DNA of 64,000 nucleotides from Rhodamnia argentea (Eukaryota > Streptophyta > Magnoliopsida > Myrtales > Myrtaceae). This document shows, piece by piece, positions 49,785 to 62,173 of this stretch (positions are counted from its first letter, which is position 1; each line of letters opens with the position of its first letter). The translations under genes were made by a program, and so were the position numbers. The notes under the pieces were generated by a model, which was not told the DNA's origin, did no database searches, and worked only from the letters and a program-made list of their open reading frames with translations. The DNA is taken from positions 17,670,001 to 17,734,000 of the forward strand of contig NC_063153.1 of NCBI RefSeq assembly GCF_020921035.1, in the 5' to 3' direction.

Positions 49785-52700
49785 ATGGGATGGGGGAACA
49801 TTTACAGAAGACGAATGAAAGTGTTCTCTGTTGCTTTGGTAATTTATCTGGATTATAAGGTAGAGCTTGCCAACCTTTCTTACCTTTTTCTTATCTATTC
49901 TGTTTTATGATGGTGGAATCTCTTATAGTATTTTGGCTATGCTTTTTCTTGCATATAATTATATTGATCATATAGGCGCTGCAACAAAGAGAAAAATGGG
50001 CTAGCAAAGCTAAAAGTTCTGCTTTGTGGGAGAAGGCTCATCAGCGCAATGCGAGGCGTGTTCTCAATCTGATTATTGAGTTAGAAGGTTTGTGGGTTAA
50101 ACTTGGACAGTATCTCTCTACACGCGCTGATGTGCTTCCTCAGGCTTACATTACCCTCCTCAAGCAATTACAAGACTCACTTCCTCCTCGTCCCTTAGAA
50201 GAGGTTCAGTACATCATGTTTCTTGTGTTACTATTGTTTCTGTACTCACTTTTCTCTCCACAGCATGAAAGCAACTTCTCTGAAGGTTTTCCTTGTTGGA
50301 ATCTGTTTTCCAACTAATGGCTTGACATGCATGGAGAAAATTATGTTGTCTCATGAGCATGTTAAGTTACTACGGAAAATGTTGTAGATATACAAAGCTT
50401 GTTAAGGTTGTGGTTTTAAGCTGTTAATATGTAATGTGGCTGCCACCCTAATGTTGTTAGATACCTTTTGTGATTAGCGGATTGTTTCTTCACCACAATC
50501 ATAATTCTCTGTCCCTAATGTTTTTATGTTACTCTAATGTATGTTTGTTTTTGTTTGCATAATTTCTGCATATCTTTTTCAAGCCGAGTGGTGAAATATC
50601 CATCTGTTAATGGTGCAGACGTGCTCTGTGGGAGGAAGTTTGTGTGATAATCTTTTGTAGAGCATTTGTTGTGTCTTAATTTTTTTTAACTTTATTTCAC
50701 CATTTGCTCCCTGCTCTCTTTCCGATATTGTCGTGAACTTGTTCGTCTGGGAAATTCAGTGAGCAATTGATCAGTGTTCTTCTAACGTCTTATGCAGGTC
50801 CATGGGACTATAGAGAGGGAGTTGGGTAAAACTATGGATGACTTATTCTCTAAGTTCGTTGAATCCCCTTTGGCTACAGCATCTGTTAAGTATCGTTGAT
50901 ATTGGTGAAATATAATCTACATCTTGCTGGGATAAACGTCAATTGTTGGTTTGGTGGGGTATTCGGAGACATGCTGGATTTCCTAATATTGCTTTTTTTC
51001 GATGCAGATAGCACAGGTGCATCGTGCAACGTTAATGGATGGACAGGAAGTAGTTGTTAAAGTTCAACATGAGAGCATAAAAACAATTATATTGGAGGTT
51101 TCTCATGATTTTCTATGTTGTTGCATGATATGCAATTCAATAAATTATGTAGTTGTGATATAATTATTATGCCTTTCTTATGTGCGGTAGGATTTGAAGA
51201 ATTCCAAGTCAATAGTCGACTGGATAGCATGGGCAGAGCCTCAATATGACTTCAATCCCATGATAGATGAATGGTGCAAAGAGGCTCCAAAGGAACTTGA
51301 CTTCAATCGTGAAGCCGGTATGTGACTAGCTGTGAGATTGTCCATTAACGTAAGTGCCAGTGTTTAAGAGATGTTAATTTGAATCTCAACTCTTCACTTT
51401 TTCCCAAAAAGAATTAAAAAAACAGGAATCTCCTGTTTGCAGGTTCACTTCACTCGTGCTTGCTGCAATTTGGTCTTTTTTCATAGTCATTATGCTGGTT
51501 AAAGTTGTTGAAATGCTTTTAAAAATTAAACTGGGTTTAATTTGTTGAATGGCATGTAATAGCCTTATATCTTGTTTCCATAAGTATCCTGCATTCGGTG
51601 TTCCCACCTTAACTATTTCTCTTCTCCTTCACCCAAGCAGACCTAATGAAAGCTTAACCAACACTTTTGGAAGGTGCAGGAAGAATTGAAAATGTGAAGT
51701 TTGAAATTAGAAACATGAATCTTGTCATTTTATTCTTATTCATTTTACATCCTTGTGCGTTGCACTATCTTGAAAATGTGAAGTTTGAAATTAGGACATG
51801 AATCTTGTAATGTTATTCTTATTCATTTTACATCCTTGTACGTTGTATTAATTGTTATTAAAAGAAAAAAAGTTAAACTGAACTCAAACACTAGGTTGTC
51901 ATCCGTCAAAGTGGAGAAGGTATCTTGGCCTAGAGGGGAGGTTACTTAAGAAAATTAGCGATTCATGTTTCTTAAAGCTATTTTATTTAGCTCCTTGATA
52001 TCCAATGTAGAAATGCACATCTTGCTGTGTAGTACTTTCATTCCTGAGTATGTTTCCTTTTCTTTTGCATGTGTTTGTAGAGAATACGAGAAAGGTGTCC
52101 ACAAACCTTGGCTGCAGAAACAGACATGGTGACGGGACATCATCCCATCGAGTAGAAGTATTGATTCCAGAAGTTATTCAGGTGTAGTGCTGACTTTACT
52201 CCCATGATGAAGTAAATATCTGGAAGTGCTCTGAATGATAACTATGAGCTAAAAATTTGAAATCTAAAAGAAGCTGTTATTTCTTGTTTTAATTTTGTCA
52301 TTTATATATTGCCTGGTGAGGATGTTCAGGCAGTTTGCTAATTTTAGTTTATCAACCGGAGAGAGCAATCTGTCAAGAAAAGTATCCTTTTGACATTAGC
52401 TCGTTTAAATTTGCCTCTGCAAGTGGTGAACTTTCTTTTTTAAGAATTTTCGGAAATAGCTTATTTGCTTGATTAATTTATATACATGTGCCTTCGTTTT
52501 GTGAATTTGTAATTCAACTCCTACGGGGGATGAATGTAATATGGGTTTTGAAAAGTTATACTCCCTCATTTCATGCTCTCCTTGTAGTAGACTTTATTAT
52601 GCAAAGCTATCTTAGAATGGGGAAACTTCCAAGTTCCTTCGATGACTTTGAATTTGGTTTTCCTACAAGGATAGTCAACTGAAAAGGTGCTGATTTTGGA

Positions 52701-55700
52701 GTACATGGACGGAATACGCCTGAATGACTTTGAATCATTGGAAACTTTTGGTGTAAATAAACAAAAAATTGTTGAGGAAATTACGCGTGCATATGCCCAT
52801 CAAATCTATATTGATGGGTTCTTCAATGGTGATCCTCATCCGGGTATTCTCTTTCAACCTTCCTACTCATTTTGGTAATGTTTTCAGTAGCCTTAGTTTT
52901 TAAGGGGACAACAATTGAAAACATGAATATGCTCGAAGTTATCATGTATGGATATCTTCAATAATAATCTTTACTGTCGTTTTTGGATGCCTTACAGGAA
53001 ATTTTCTGGTGAGCAAAGAAGCCCCTCATCGCCCAATTTTGCTAGACTTTGGGCTTACAAAGTCACTGTCTTTTCCCATGAAGCAGGCATTAGCAAAAAT
53101 GTTTCTGGCATCTGCCGAGGTTTGTGTTTTGAGATTTAATACTTTCAACTAGAAGTGGTACAATTACAACCGATCATCTTAACAAGTTAAGCAATTTTAT
53201 GAGGAAATTTGACATCACAAGCCCTGTTCTCAGGGGGACCATGTGGCGTTGCTCTCTGCTTTTGCAGAGATGGGGCTTAAATTGCGCCTAGACATCCCAG
53301 AACAGGCCATGGAGGTCACAAATGTATTTTTTCGAACGTCGACACCAGCAACTGAGGCTTTTGTGAGTTTTCAGTGCCCATGTCTTGAATTACCTTTTGA
53401 AGTAAGATCTTTTATCTCATCTCATGGACCTTTTCTTTAATCAGGAGAATGTGAAATCTTTGAATGAGCAGAGAACAAGAAATATGAAGGTCATACAGGA
53501 GAAGATGAAACTCGGCCCAAAGGAAGTTAAACGCTTTAATCCTGTAAGTGTTTGCTGCCCGTTTGTATTCCATTTTGCGAATAATAATAATAATATTGAC
53601 GCAGGTACCCTGCATAAGTTGATTGCCATAAAATGACAGTGAAATGGATCCATCCAACAACCATTGGGTTTATGTCTAACTTATTTGTCAAACTTTAGAT
53701 GTCGCCATATATTTATCAAAATGTTCACATTTATACATTTCATCAAACTTTTTTATAAGTGGGAAGGAAATGACTTATTGGGCGCATGAATGGGGGCTAT
53801 CCATGTTTTACCTTATCACAGAGGGTATTAAGCTGCCGTTGTGAACCATATTTATTTAAAGATGCGTGTGAATATTCAATTGGCAATAACAATCTTTTAA
53901 TCATTTAGGTTGATGCATTTCCTGGTGATATTGTAATTTTCTCTCGGGTTCTGAATCTTCTGAGAGGTTTGTATAAGAACCCTCCCTCATTGACCCCTCT
54001 TTTGAAATTTTTCGATTGTGTACTTAACATTTACATGAAATAACTTCTCCAGGGCTTTCTTCGACAATGAATGTCCGCATAATATATCTTGATATAATGA
54101 GACCATTTGCAGAGCATGTTTTGCAAGGGTGAGTCATCTTGAACATTAATCCACTGCTTCACTTTCATGTCTGCCTTATTTCTTATTGACTCTGCATTTT
54201 ATTGTCAGAACCATCTATAAGGCACCTGCAGTGAATGCACAGTGGGTCTGTGATACACCTGTTCATTCTGCTGTGGAGGCCAAGCTGAGACAGCTCTTGA
54301 TTGATCTGGGAAATGACGATAAAATACTGGGGATCCAGGTATACCATACTTCATTTACATTCATATTACCTTTCTTTATCCCATCCAACATTCAAAGCTT
54401 TGGTCTTTTCTTGGGATGAGACCAAGAATGTTCTTCACTATGTGTAACTGATTAAAATAGTGCTTTTGTCAAGGTTGGTGCAGACTTTGTTTATTCTTGG
54501 GGGTGTCATTAGCTTACCTTGATTTTTGTGACTTGGCTTCTGCTCTTGAATTGTTGAATTCTGACCGTGTTAGCAGCGTTGAATGTGTTACAAATATTTG
54601 ACTGATAACTTTTTTGGTGGTAATGATGGTAAAGATGTTTAGGAACTTGTTGCTTTATTTCATTCAAATAATATCAATTTGTGGGGTTACATATTCTAAG
54701 ATTCATGTTATGATCGGTTTCCCTGCTTTAAGGTGTGTGCCTACAAAGATGGGGAGGTTATAATTGATACTGCTGCTGGAGTGCTTGGAAAGTATGATCC
54801 CCGTCCAGTGCAGCCTGATAGCCTGTTTCCTGTTTTTTCGGTCACAAAAGGTGTTACCGCAGGGATGGTGCATTGGTTGGTTGAGAAGGGGTAAGGGACA
54901 CTACTGCTTTAATGTGAAGCAGTTTAGCTCTATATGTATTATATTTGATAATGATCGGATCTGTATCTCTCTTTTCCTGTCTACTCACTGAGATTTGACA
55001 TCCTAGTGCTAATGGGTGCTAAACTGCTAAAGTTGTTTATCATCTTGCAGAAAACTCAGACTAGATGAAAACATAGCAAATATTTGGCCAGAATTTGGAT
55101 GCAATGGAAAAGATCTTATTAAGGTTTTCAAAGTTTGATTATGATAATCTGTGGTCCTTTGAAATTCTTGATTTCATTGGTGCTATTGCTGCTCATTTCA
55201 GGTCCATCATGTGCTTAACCATACAGCTGGTCTGCATAACGCATTAAGTGAAATCAGAAGTGAAAATCCTTTGTTAATAAGTGACTGGAACGAATGTTTA
55301 AAGCGCATTGCTGCTTCAGTACCAGAAACTGAACCTGGTCAGCACCAGCTTTATCACTATCTATCATTTGGCTGGATATGTGGTGGAGTTATTGAGGTAT
55401 GATAACATTTACCCATGAGACTATTCGGTATTCAAAGTAACTGGCTCTTTCTCTATCTGATCAGGGGATAACTATCTAAAGATTAGTTGTGGGTTATCAT
55501 GCTTTAGAGGATTTATGATGGTTCTATAAGATATTCATTTTGCTTTGTCCGTTAGACATCCTGCTACACATGTGACGCTACGATTTTTGGATCCCTTTTG
55601 ATTATTCTCTATCATATTAGTGTTATCATTCTTGGAACTCTTTAAAACCTTTGTGCTAAACTCTTGTTGTCCTCTGCTGATTGTTCTTGCACTAAGAATC

Positions 55701-57124
55701 CACCAGTTAACTCTCTCTCTCTCTCTCTCTCTGTATGCGTGTGTCTGCGCGCAACTGGCATGCATAGCCAGGAGTTTGGCTGTTTTGAGATGTTCTAATC
55801 AGCAATGTATTTGCTTTTCGACATGCATTGCATGAGCTTTTTCCCAGATTCAAAGTTAAATGTGTCAATATAATTTGCTTGATAGAAATAAGTTGCCTCT
55901 GTCTTCAAGATTCCTTGTAGGTTTGACTAATTTTATACCCTGGCTTATCATCTCCAATGTGTTGAACGTAGCATGCATCGGGAAAGAAATTCCAAGAGAT
56001 TCTGGAAGAAGCTTTTATTCACCCCCTCAACATTGAAGGAGAACTGTATATTGGAGTTCCTCCAGGCATGTCTCAAGCTAATGTTTTCTTGTTTTCTTGT
56101 GTTCTTTTATCTATGTTTCTTACTAAACGGGCACTGAGGAAACTAAACAGGCGACAAACTCTTTCCTTTTGGTCCTTGAAAAGGCCATCTAGATGAACCA
56201 ACTTCAATTGTTGCCATTGCTTTGTCTTCCGTTTCAGGTGTGGAATCTCGACTTGCTACACTTACTGTTGACCGGAATGACCTGACTAAGGTATCTCAGA
56301 TCCGCAATCGTCCTGACTTACCATCTTCTTTCCAGGCAGAAGCCATTCTGGAAAGTATTGTAACCCTACCTGCATTATTCAACATGCTTAATATCCGCCG
56401 TGCAATTATACCTGCTGCTAATGGACATTGCTCTGCGAGGGCTCTGGCACGTTACTATGCAGCTTTGGCTGATGGTGGTTTGGTCCCTCCACCACATTCA
56501 AGTTCCTTTAAACCAAATCTCGGTAGCCATGACCACATCCCCAAATTCCCCTCCCTAGCAGTCACCAGAAGGCGTAGAGGGCGCAGAAATAAGAATGTGC
56601 TCTCTTTCCTGAGGAACCCATATCAACAGATACCAAACCGCCCTATTGATCCCCAAGATGGTGATTGTGGTATAAGCGCTACTGGACAGAATACCACTGG
56701 GCTTGATTGCGTTAGCAGCAGTTGCACTATCAATACCTCTGGTAGCAGAGGTAATGACGAGCGTCGAAACAGTGATCATCACGAGATTTTTTCTGGCAAA
56801 GGAATTTATGATGTATTTTTGGGTGCTGGTGACTATGCAAATTTGGCCCTGCGTGATGGGATGTTTGGACTCGGGTTTAAGAGATCTAGATCGAAAGAGG
56901 GATCCTACATTGGCTTCGGGCACTCTGGGATGGGCGGGTCGACAGGTTTCTGTGACATGAACAATCGGTTTGCGATGGCTGTGACTGTGAATAAGATGTC
57001 GTTTGGGGCTGCAACCAGAAGTATCATTGAACTCGTGTGTTCAGAGCTTGATCTTCCATTACCACAGGACTATGTCCCACCAACTGACACAGGGCCCAAC
57101 ACAGAGAGACCTCTAATTAACTGA
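49785..57124 (+). CDS. ABC1-family kinase fused to a beta-lactamase-like domain
   Basis: Matches my memory of Arabidopsis At5g24810. Eighteen exons: 49785-49859, 49976-50203, 50798-50884, 51008-51097, 51191-51317, 52081-52181, 52675-52843, 52998-53119, 53234-53362, 53445-53543, 53909-53966, 54053-54128, 54209-54338, 54733-54890, 55051-55123, 55202-55396, 55972-56065 and 56238-57124; 965 residues. N-half, ABC1 kinase: KLGQYLSTRADVLP (KxGQ), ATASIAQVHRAT (Ala-rich loop), VVVKVQH (lysine), FFNGDPHPGN (catalytic loop), LLDFGL (DFG). C-half, class C beta-lactamase/S12 esterase fold from about residue 500: SVTKG (Ser-x-x-Lys), HHVLNHTAG, YHYLSFGW and GHSGMGGS as the third motif. Catalytic residues of both domains look intact. 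Intron 17 uses a GC donor (CCAG|GCATGT). Substrate and location are unknown to me; the N-terminus MGWGNIYRRRMKVFSVALVI looks like a membrane-proximal or signal-anchor segment rather than a transit peptide. Confidence 0.95.
55711..55732. repeat. (CT)11 microsatellite in intron 16 of the ABC1K/beta-lactamase gene
   Basis: Eleven CT units within a long intron, far from both splice sites. Confidence 0.9.
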
Positions 57125-58961
57125 GGCCAGTGAACTGTATATGTATACAATGTGATTTTGTAAACTGAATAATTCAACCACATTTGACTTTTGAATGATG
57201 CAGTTGGGCATCTGTCTTTTGAAAGTATGAATCGTGTAATGATGTTATTTATGGTGCAGTGCGAATTTGGTTTGAGACCTAGAGAACGTGCATGAGGAGG
57301 GCGCTGTGATGCTTGCGTGGTCCCCTCACTTATATTTGGTGGGATATGTACATGACTTCTCTTCCCTTGCTTATGTAATGTATATTGAGGTCATTACTAA
57401 GAAACTATACGTGTTGAATAATTAGTAATTACTTGCTATTCTGGCTAATGAAGGAACAAAAAAAGGTGAAATCTCTTAATAAAATATGTGCAGCTTCTTA
57501 TGTATCGATGGTTGCGCATGAATTTGCATGTGGGCTGCGCGACACGCTTGCCTATTCTCGTGATGCGATGTCACATTGCAAAATTATCATTTGACTTAAT
57601 AAATATAACATAATGTAACAGTAACGTGACAACAATAATCTATGATTACATATGATTAAGTTCTTATAGTCATTTCAGTCAATCAATTATTATTCGTTTG
57701 TTATGACATAAAGAATGGTCAATTCTCTAACACGTGCATAAAATGGTTGTAATGCTTCCGGTATGCTATGGCTACGAAATATGAATGGTTAAGTTGAGGC
57801 AAAAGTATTCTATAGCTCGCTCAGAAATTGTTAAAAGAGTAAAAGGTGCAGTTACAAAACCATCTAATTTCTTGCTTCTTTTTGAAATTTTTGTTCTTTC
57901 TGTACTTAAGCTTTTGGAGATCCACATAGCTTTGGGGATGGTCGGTTCAACATCCTCGTCAACCTCCATTTTTCATTTATTTTTCTTTTGATGGTTCTAA
58001 ATCTCAATAGTTCATTTTATATGGTGTAAAAACATATGTATCATTACAATCACCATGCAGATTGTACAACCTGACATACGAAAATAGGAACGTCACGCCA
58101 CCATTTGAGGAAAACTATAACAAATTTCTCTATGCCTTTGTAATGAAAAAGTTAGATAGTAGTTTATCCGTTTACGTTTGAGGTTCTAATAATGTTCTGC
58201 TTTTTGTCGTTGCAAAAGGAAATAATGAATCGACGGAGATAGAAATGGGTGAGTGCCATCCATAAAGATAAGTTAAATGAAAAAAAGTAATACTATGCCG
58301 AGGATCCACAAAACAACCTCACAAGCATCAAAATGTCCAATTTCTATTTCGTTAAGTCAACTACTAGTACTAGTCCATGGGAAACGAGGCAGCAGAAGAA
58401 TGGAGAATTTCCAAAATTAAACACGGTTTCTGTGATTCTTTTTTTTTTTTCCTGAAAAATAACTGGAAAAATTCTCTTTCCTTTGATGTTTTGGTAATAA
58501 TCCAAAGTGCTTCTTGGAACATGCCGTTTAGTGGCTTCCAATCCCATTGAATCAGATCTTGAGTCTTTTATATTAATAAAAGCCAGTGAGATCTTCAGCT
58601 TTTCATCTCTCCATCCGATTCATCACCCATCTTCCCATTGCCCAGCTACAACTGACACTCCTCGGGATCCTGTAGTAATGGCAGGGACATGCAAGATTCT
58701 TTTCGAATTGTTGATTCGTCTATGTCATCCTAGCTGTCTAACACAAGTGCCTATTCCCTTCCAAGACTGTTACTTAGTCAATTTGAAGGTGCATTCCACT
58801 CTAGACTTGCTTCTTAATAAAATTTTGCACTTTGAGCTGTCTGGCAGATCAGCTTAGCTTAAGGTCTTAGATCAGTTGTTGTTCCAACGGATAATTAGAA
58901 AAATCAATAGCTGACGTGCATGCTCTAACCGGAGCCACATCTCATTGCTCTGCATATGATG
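57125..58961. other. Intergenic between the fusion gene and the calmodulin-like gene
   Basis: The first 350 bp are probable 3' UTR (AATAAA at 57478-57483). A frame at 58678-58857 (MAGTCKILFELLIRLCHP...) has a start but no recognised family and is not called. Otherwise AT-rich without features. Confidence 0.5.
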
Positions 58962-58967
58962 TATAAA
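58962..58967 (+). promoter_or_regulatory. TATA box of the calmodulin-like gene
   Basis: TATAAA about 95 bp upstream of the ATG at 59062, on the same strand. Confidence 0.65.
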
Positions 58968-59061
58968 CAGAGCTTGGTCCTAGCTCCTATTAAATTTGGC
59001 GTCTGCATTTCCCCTCTCCTGGCCACTACTTCTGCAGTTACTTCACATTTGTAAAGGTGGG

Positions 59062-59610
59062 ATGGGCGTGAGGGGATCTTGGCAATGCCTTCTCATGAGC
59101 TTAGGGCGTGCTTTTGGCTTCCTCAACTCAGAACTCCCGCCATCCAAAGTCGATCCATGTCCAGCTTGCAAGACCACTAAACCAACCGTTTTTTATGGCC
59201 TGACCATTCAGGCCTTAACTGCCGTCTTTGGAATGGAAGCAAATGGGAAGATAAAGAAGGATAGGGTTCGTGTAATCGTCGAGAAACTTGGTTTGACAGG
59301 TGGCGAGGAGAATAGTCCCAACTGCCCCGACCCATGCAATGGCCTGAAGGAAGAAGTTGACGCAGAAGATGTTATTGGTGGATTGGAGGATGCATCAGGA
59401 CGGAGTGAGCTCCTGCACCAAGCCTTCAAGATATTCGACGAGGATGGTAATGGGTTCATAGAAGCAGTTTTGCTGAAGAGGGTCCTCGAATGTCTCGGGT
59501 TGGACGGAGGTTGGAATATAGGAGATATCGAGAAAATGGTTCAGGTCGTTGATTTGAATTTGGATGGTAAGGTTGATTTAAGTGAGTTCAAATTGATGAT
59601 GGCCCTGTAA
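59062..59610 (+). CDS. Calmodulin-like Ca2+-binding protein (CML45/46 type)
   Basis: Putative Ca2+ sensor. One exon of 182 residues, as usual for this CML group. The frame is open further upstream but has no ATG before 59062. The N-terminal 100 residues are variable and hold CPACK and EENSPNCPDPCNG cysteine patches. The C-terminal half has two EF-hands: helix LLHQAFKIF with loop DEDGNGFIEAVL (around residues 122-133), and MVQVVDLN with loop DLNLDGKVDLSE. Loop 2 has all ligands, including Glu at position 12. Loop 1 has Leu at position 12, where the bidentate Glu normally sits, and should bind Ca2+ poorly. CML45/46-like proteins, as I recall them, keep Glu there. The group is often induced by stress or pathogens, but nothing here proves that. 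It lies tail to tail with the bZIP gene. Confidence 0.88.
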   Translation: MGVRGSWQCLLMSLGRAFGFLNSELPPSKVDPCPACKTTKPTVFYGLTIQALTAVFGMEANGKIKKDRVRVIVEKLGLTGGEENSPNCPDPCNGLKEEVDAEDVIGGLEDASGRSELLHQAFKIFDEDGNGFIEAVLLKRVLECLGLDGGWNIGDIEKMVQVVDLNLDGKVDLSEFKLMMAL

Positions 59611-60326
59611 CTGTTAATATGATCCCTATCATAAAACTCCAATCAAGAATTCTTTACCTTGATGGTCTTATCTCTACTAGCCTTTGACTCAATGAATTTG
59701 TCATTAGCAAAAAATTGGCAAATATGATCACTTTTTCCTGTGTTCCCATGAAATACATTCTTGTCTCTTGGGTACTCCTTCAAAGGTATGGGCTAAGTAA
59801 GCAAGATTACCCTTACTCATCTTATACCGAACGTACTCATGTCTCAGCTCAAAATTTGAGTTATGGAAATTCCAGATGTTGAAAACAGTGCAACGCGTCG
59901 GAAGTTTCCAAGCTTCTACTGCATTTGTACAAGAAAATATTGGAGACAGTTTCTAGCTAAGATTAAGCTGCTAATGCATGAGAAGTTTATTGAAGAGTCT
60001 AGCCCTGGAAATAGACTACTTTGTAACATCAACGGGGTATAGAAACTACAAATGTTCAAAGAAGGCAACAGTTCAACATCACACGAGTTGGAGCTTTTTT
60101 AAAAACATACAGTCGCTAGATATCGCTTAAGTGATACAACAGACAGAAAAATGCAAACTTGTCCTTTAGTCTCTGACATCTCAAGTCTCCCCAGGAGATT
60201 GTTTTGAACTTAAAGGGACAGCCTGATTACAAGAAGAAACCACCCAAGACAAATCTTTTAAGAAAACTATTAGGACTGGCGGGATAAAAGACTTACCTAA
60301 TTGAAACAGAAAGAAACGTCAGAACT
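59611..60326. other. Spacer between convergent CML and bZIP genes
   Basis: About 700 bp that must hold both 3' UTRs. No coding frame or repeat recognised. Confidence 0.6.
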
Positions 60327-61928
60327 TTAGGACCACATCTCAGACACACAGCTTACAGAATCATGGATGACTCCATTTGTGAAGTTGCTGTTATTAGGAT
60401 TGCTGTTTTCAACTCCTAGGCAAGAATTTGGCATGGGAACTGTCAACCCAGTCGAAGAGTCATTATCCCCGTGGACGGTGATTGTAGGAGAAACATTTGC
60501 CACAGCACTAAGATCCTCAGTACTAATAGAATTTTGGGGATTCAAAGTTTGCAAAACAAGACGATTCAAGCTACAAGAAAGTGAGCCTCGAGCCACCATA
60601 TCTTCAGCCAGCTTCACCTAGATATATGGCAAAATTATGCTAAGAAGTTAGTGCATTTTACCAATCTCAGAAAGTTTTGCTAGGAGATCATGACAATGAA
60701 AATCAGCTAAACGTCCACCTAAATCAGTTTCATCTTTCTGGGGTTGTCGTGAGTCTTGTGACAGAGACAGAGAGGTCGATTACCTTAGCTCTTAAGGCTT
60801 CCACATCAGATTTCAGCACTCGGTTATTTGTGTCAGCATGGCAGTAGTGCTGTGCAGCATCTAATAGTTGCTTAGACAAAGAAGAGTTTTCGCCTCTAAG
60901 TTGCTCAACCTGAGAGAAACCCAGGAATATGACTTTAAGTAAGAAATACTAACGGCAAGCACAAGTATGTACCTTAAAAGATGAGTTAACACAAGAAAGG
61001 TTGGCTGTGAGTAGCTATGAGTGATGGTCTGAATGTCCTATTTAGAAAAATTAGATGATGTTGATAGGGAGCAATGTACCCGTATTTCAAGATCAGCTAA
61101 CTGCGCTTGTTTCCTTTTACGTGATTTTCTAGCAGACTCCCTGTTGGAAACCATCCTGCAACAAGACGATTCAGGAAAATTGTAACATGAGCATGACTAC
61201 GATCTCACATCCAGATAATAGAGGCACGGAAATCTCAGTACCTTCTAATGCGCTTGAGGTCGATAGCATCTGTGCTCAGTTCGCTTGGATCTGCCTCTGT
61301 CGCACCATCATCTTCATCCGAGTGTTGGTGGGTTGAACCACTCGTGGCTTCTCTTGCTTGGGAATCTCTGCATTTAGGCATATTAGCCGATGCTGTACAG
61401 CTCCCAACTGAAACCAATTTGCATCCAATTATACATCGGATAGTCCGCATCAACAAAAGAGTAATTGGGACAAGCATCATAAGGGAGCATGTCCACCGAG
61501 GTCCGACTCTTACCGAAAATGGACGAGTTAGAATCAGGAGGGGAGTGCTTGGTAAGGAGAGTGTGATACCAGAGAGAGGTGGCGGCGGCCATGTCATGTC
61601 GATGATCACTACCAGGACCACTGATGTCCTGCAATGCAAATGTAAATGCTCATGATGAAGTGCCTGAGTCTGCTGGTAGGACGATAAAGGAGACAAGACC
61701 GAGACTGACCCAATTGTCAAGCGAGAGAGGAGGAGCATCTGTGATGCTTGAACTGGTAGTATGCGGACTGTCATAACAGTAGTCTTGAGGAGGAGGATGA
61801 TGGTCCTGCTCCTGGTGGTGGTGTTGAGGAGGAGAGGCGATCATTATGATCCGGAGCAACTCCTCCAGCGCTAACTCTGATGCGCTTCCCTTCATCTTCT
61901 CAGCTCCTCCTGCTTTTCCCTCCTGCAT
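60327..61928 (-). CDS. BZIP9: Group C bZIP transcription factor, BZIP9-like
   Basis: DNA-binding factor of the C/S1 bZIP network, which in Arabidopsis regulates energy and amino-acid metabolism by heterodimerising with S1 bZIPs on ACGT-core sites. Six exons: 61928-61710, 61628-61514, 61407-61242, 61155-61080, 60909-60784 and 60617-60327, all GT-AG, 330 residues. The start is the first in-frame ATG; a second, [14 protein letters not shown], lies 11 codons on. The N-terminus [12 protein letters not shown] is the group C signature. The acidic stretch [14 protein letters not shown] precedes the basic region [13 protein letters not shown] (N-x7-R), followed by leucine heptads ([18 protein letters not shown], then LDAAQ and [18 protein letters not shown]). 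The C-terminus [11 protein letters not shown] is the BZIP9-type tail. The His/Gln/Pro-rich N-terminus ([14 protein letters not shown]) is longer than in Arabidopsis. A TATA box is 112 bp upstream. Confidence 0.94.
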
Positions 61929-62039
61929 ATTCTCTACTTCACGTGGACTTCCTACTCCAATTCCAATCCAGACTGGAGTATCAGTTAAGTAAGTACCGGG
62001 AGGACTAGGAGGGTCCAATGTCCTGCTCTCACTCCTGCC

Positions 62040-62045
62040 TTTATA
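62040..62045 (-). promoter_or_regulatory. TATA box of the bZIP gene
   Basis: Minus-strand TATAAA about 112 bp upstream of the ATG at 61928, giving an expected leader of roughly 80 nt. Confidence 0.6.
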
Positions 62046-62173
62046 GAGAGATGAAGTGGTTGGCACGTTGAGTCTTAGGGATACTCTTTTCAAAGCATGA
62101 GAGAAGAGTCACCTTTTCTTGGCCTTGGCACAGTCGATAAAAGTCTTAACTAATGGGCAGGTACTTAGAGGCG

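Noticed and set aside
58507-58857. Frame of 116 codons upstream of the calmodulin-like gene
   Set aside because: No homology recognised and it ends before the TATA box of the CML gene; probably chance.
61235-61774. Long frames on both strands across the bZIP exons
   Set aside because: They read through introns of the bZIP gene; the spliced minus-strand model explains all the conserved protein sequence.
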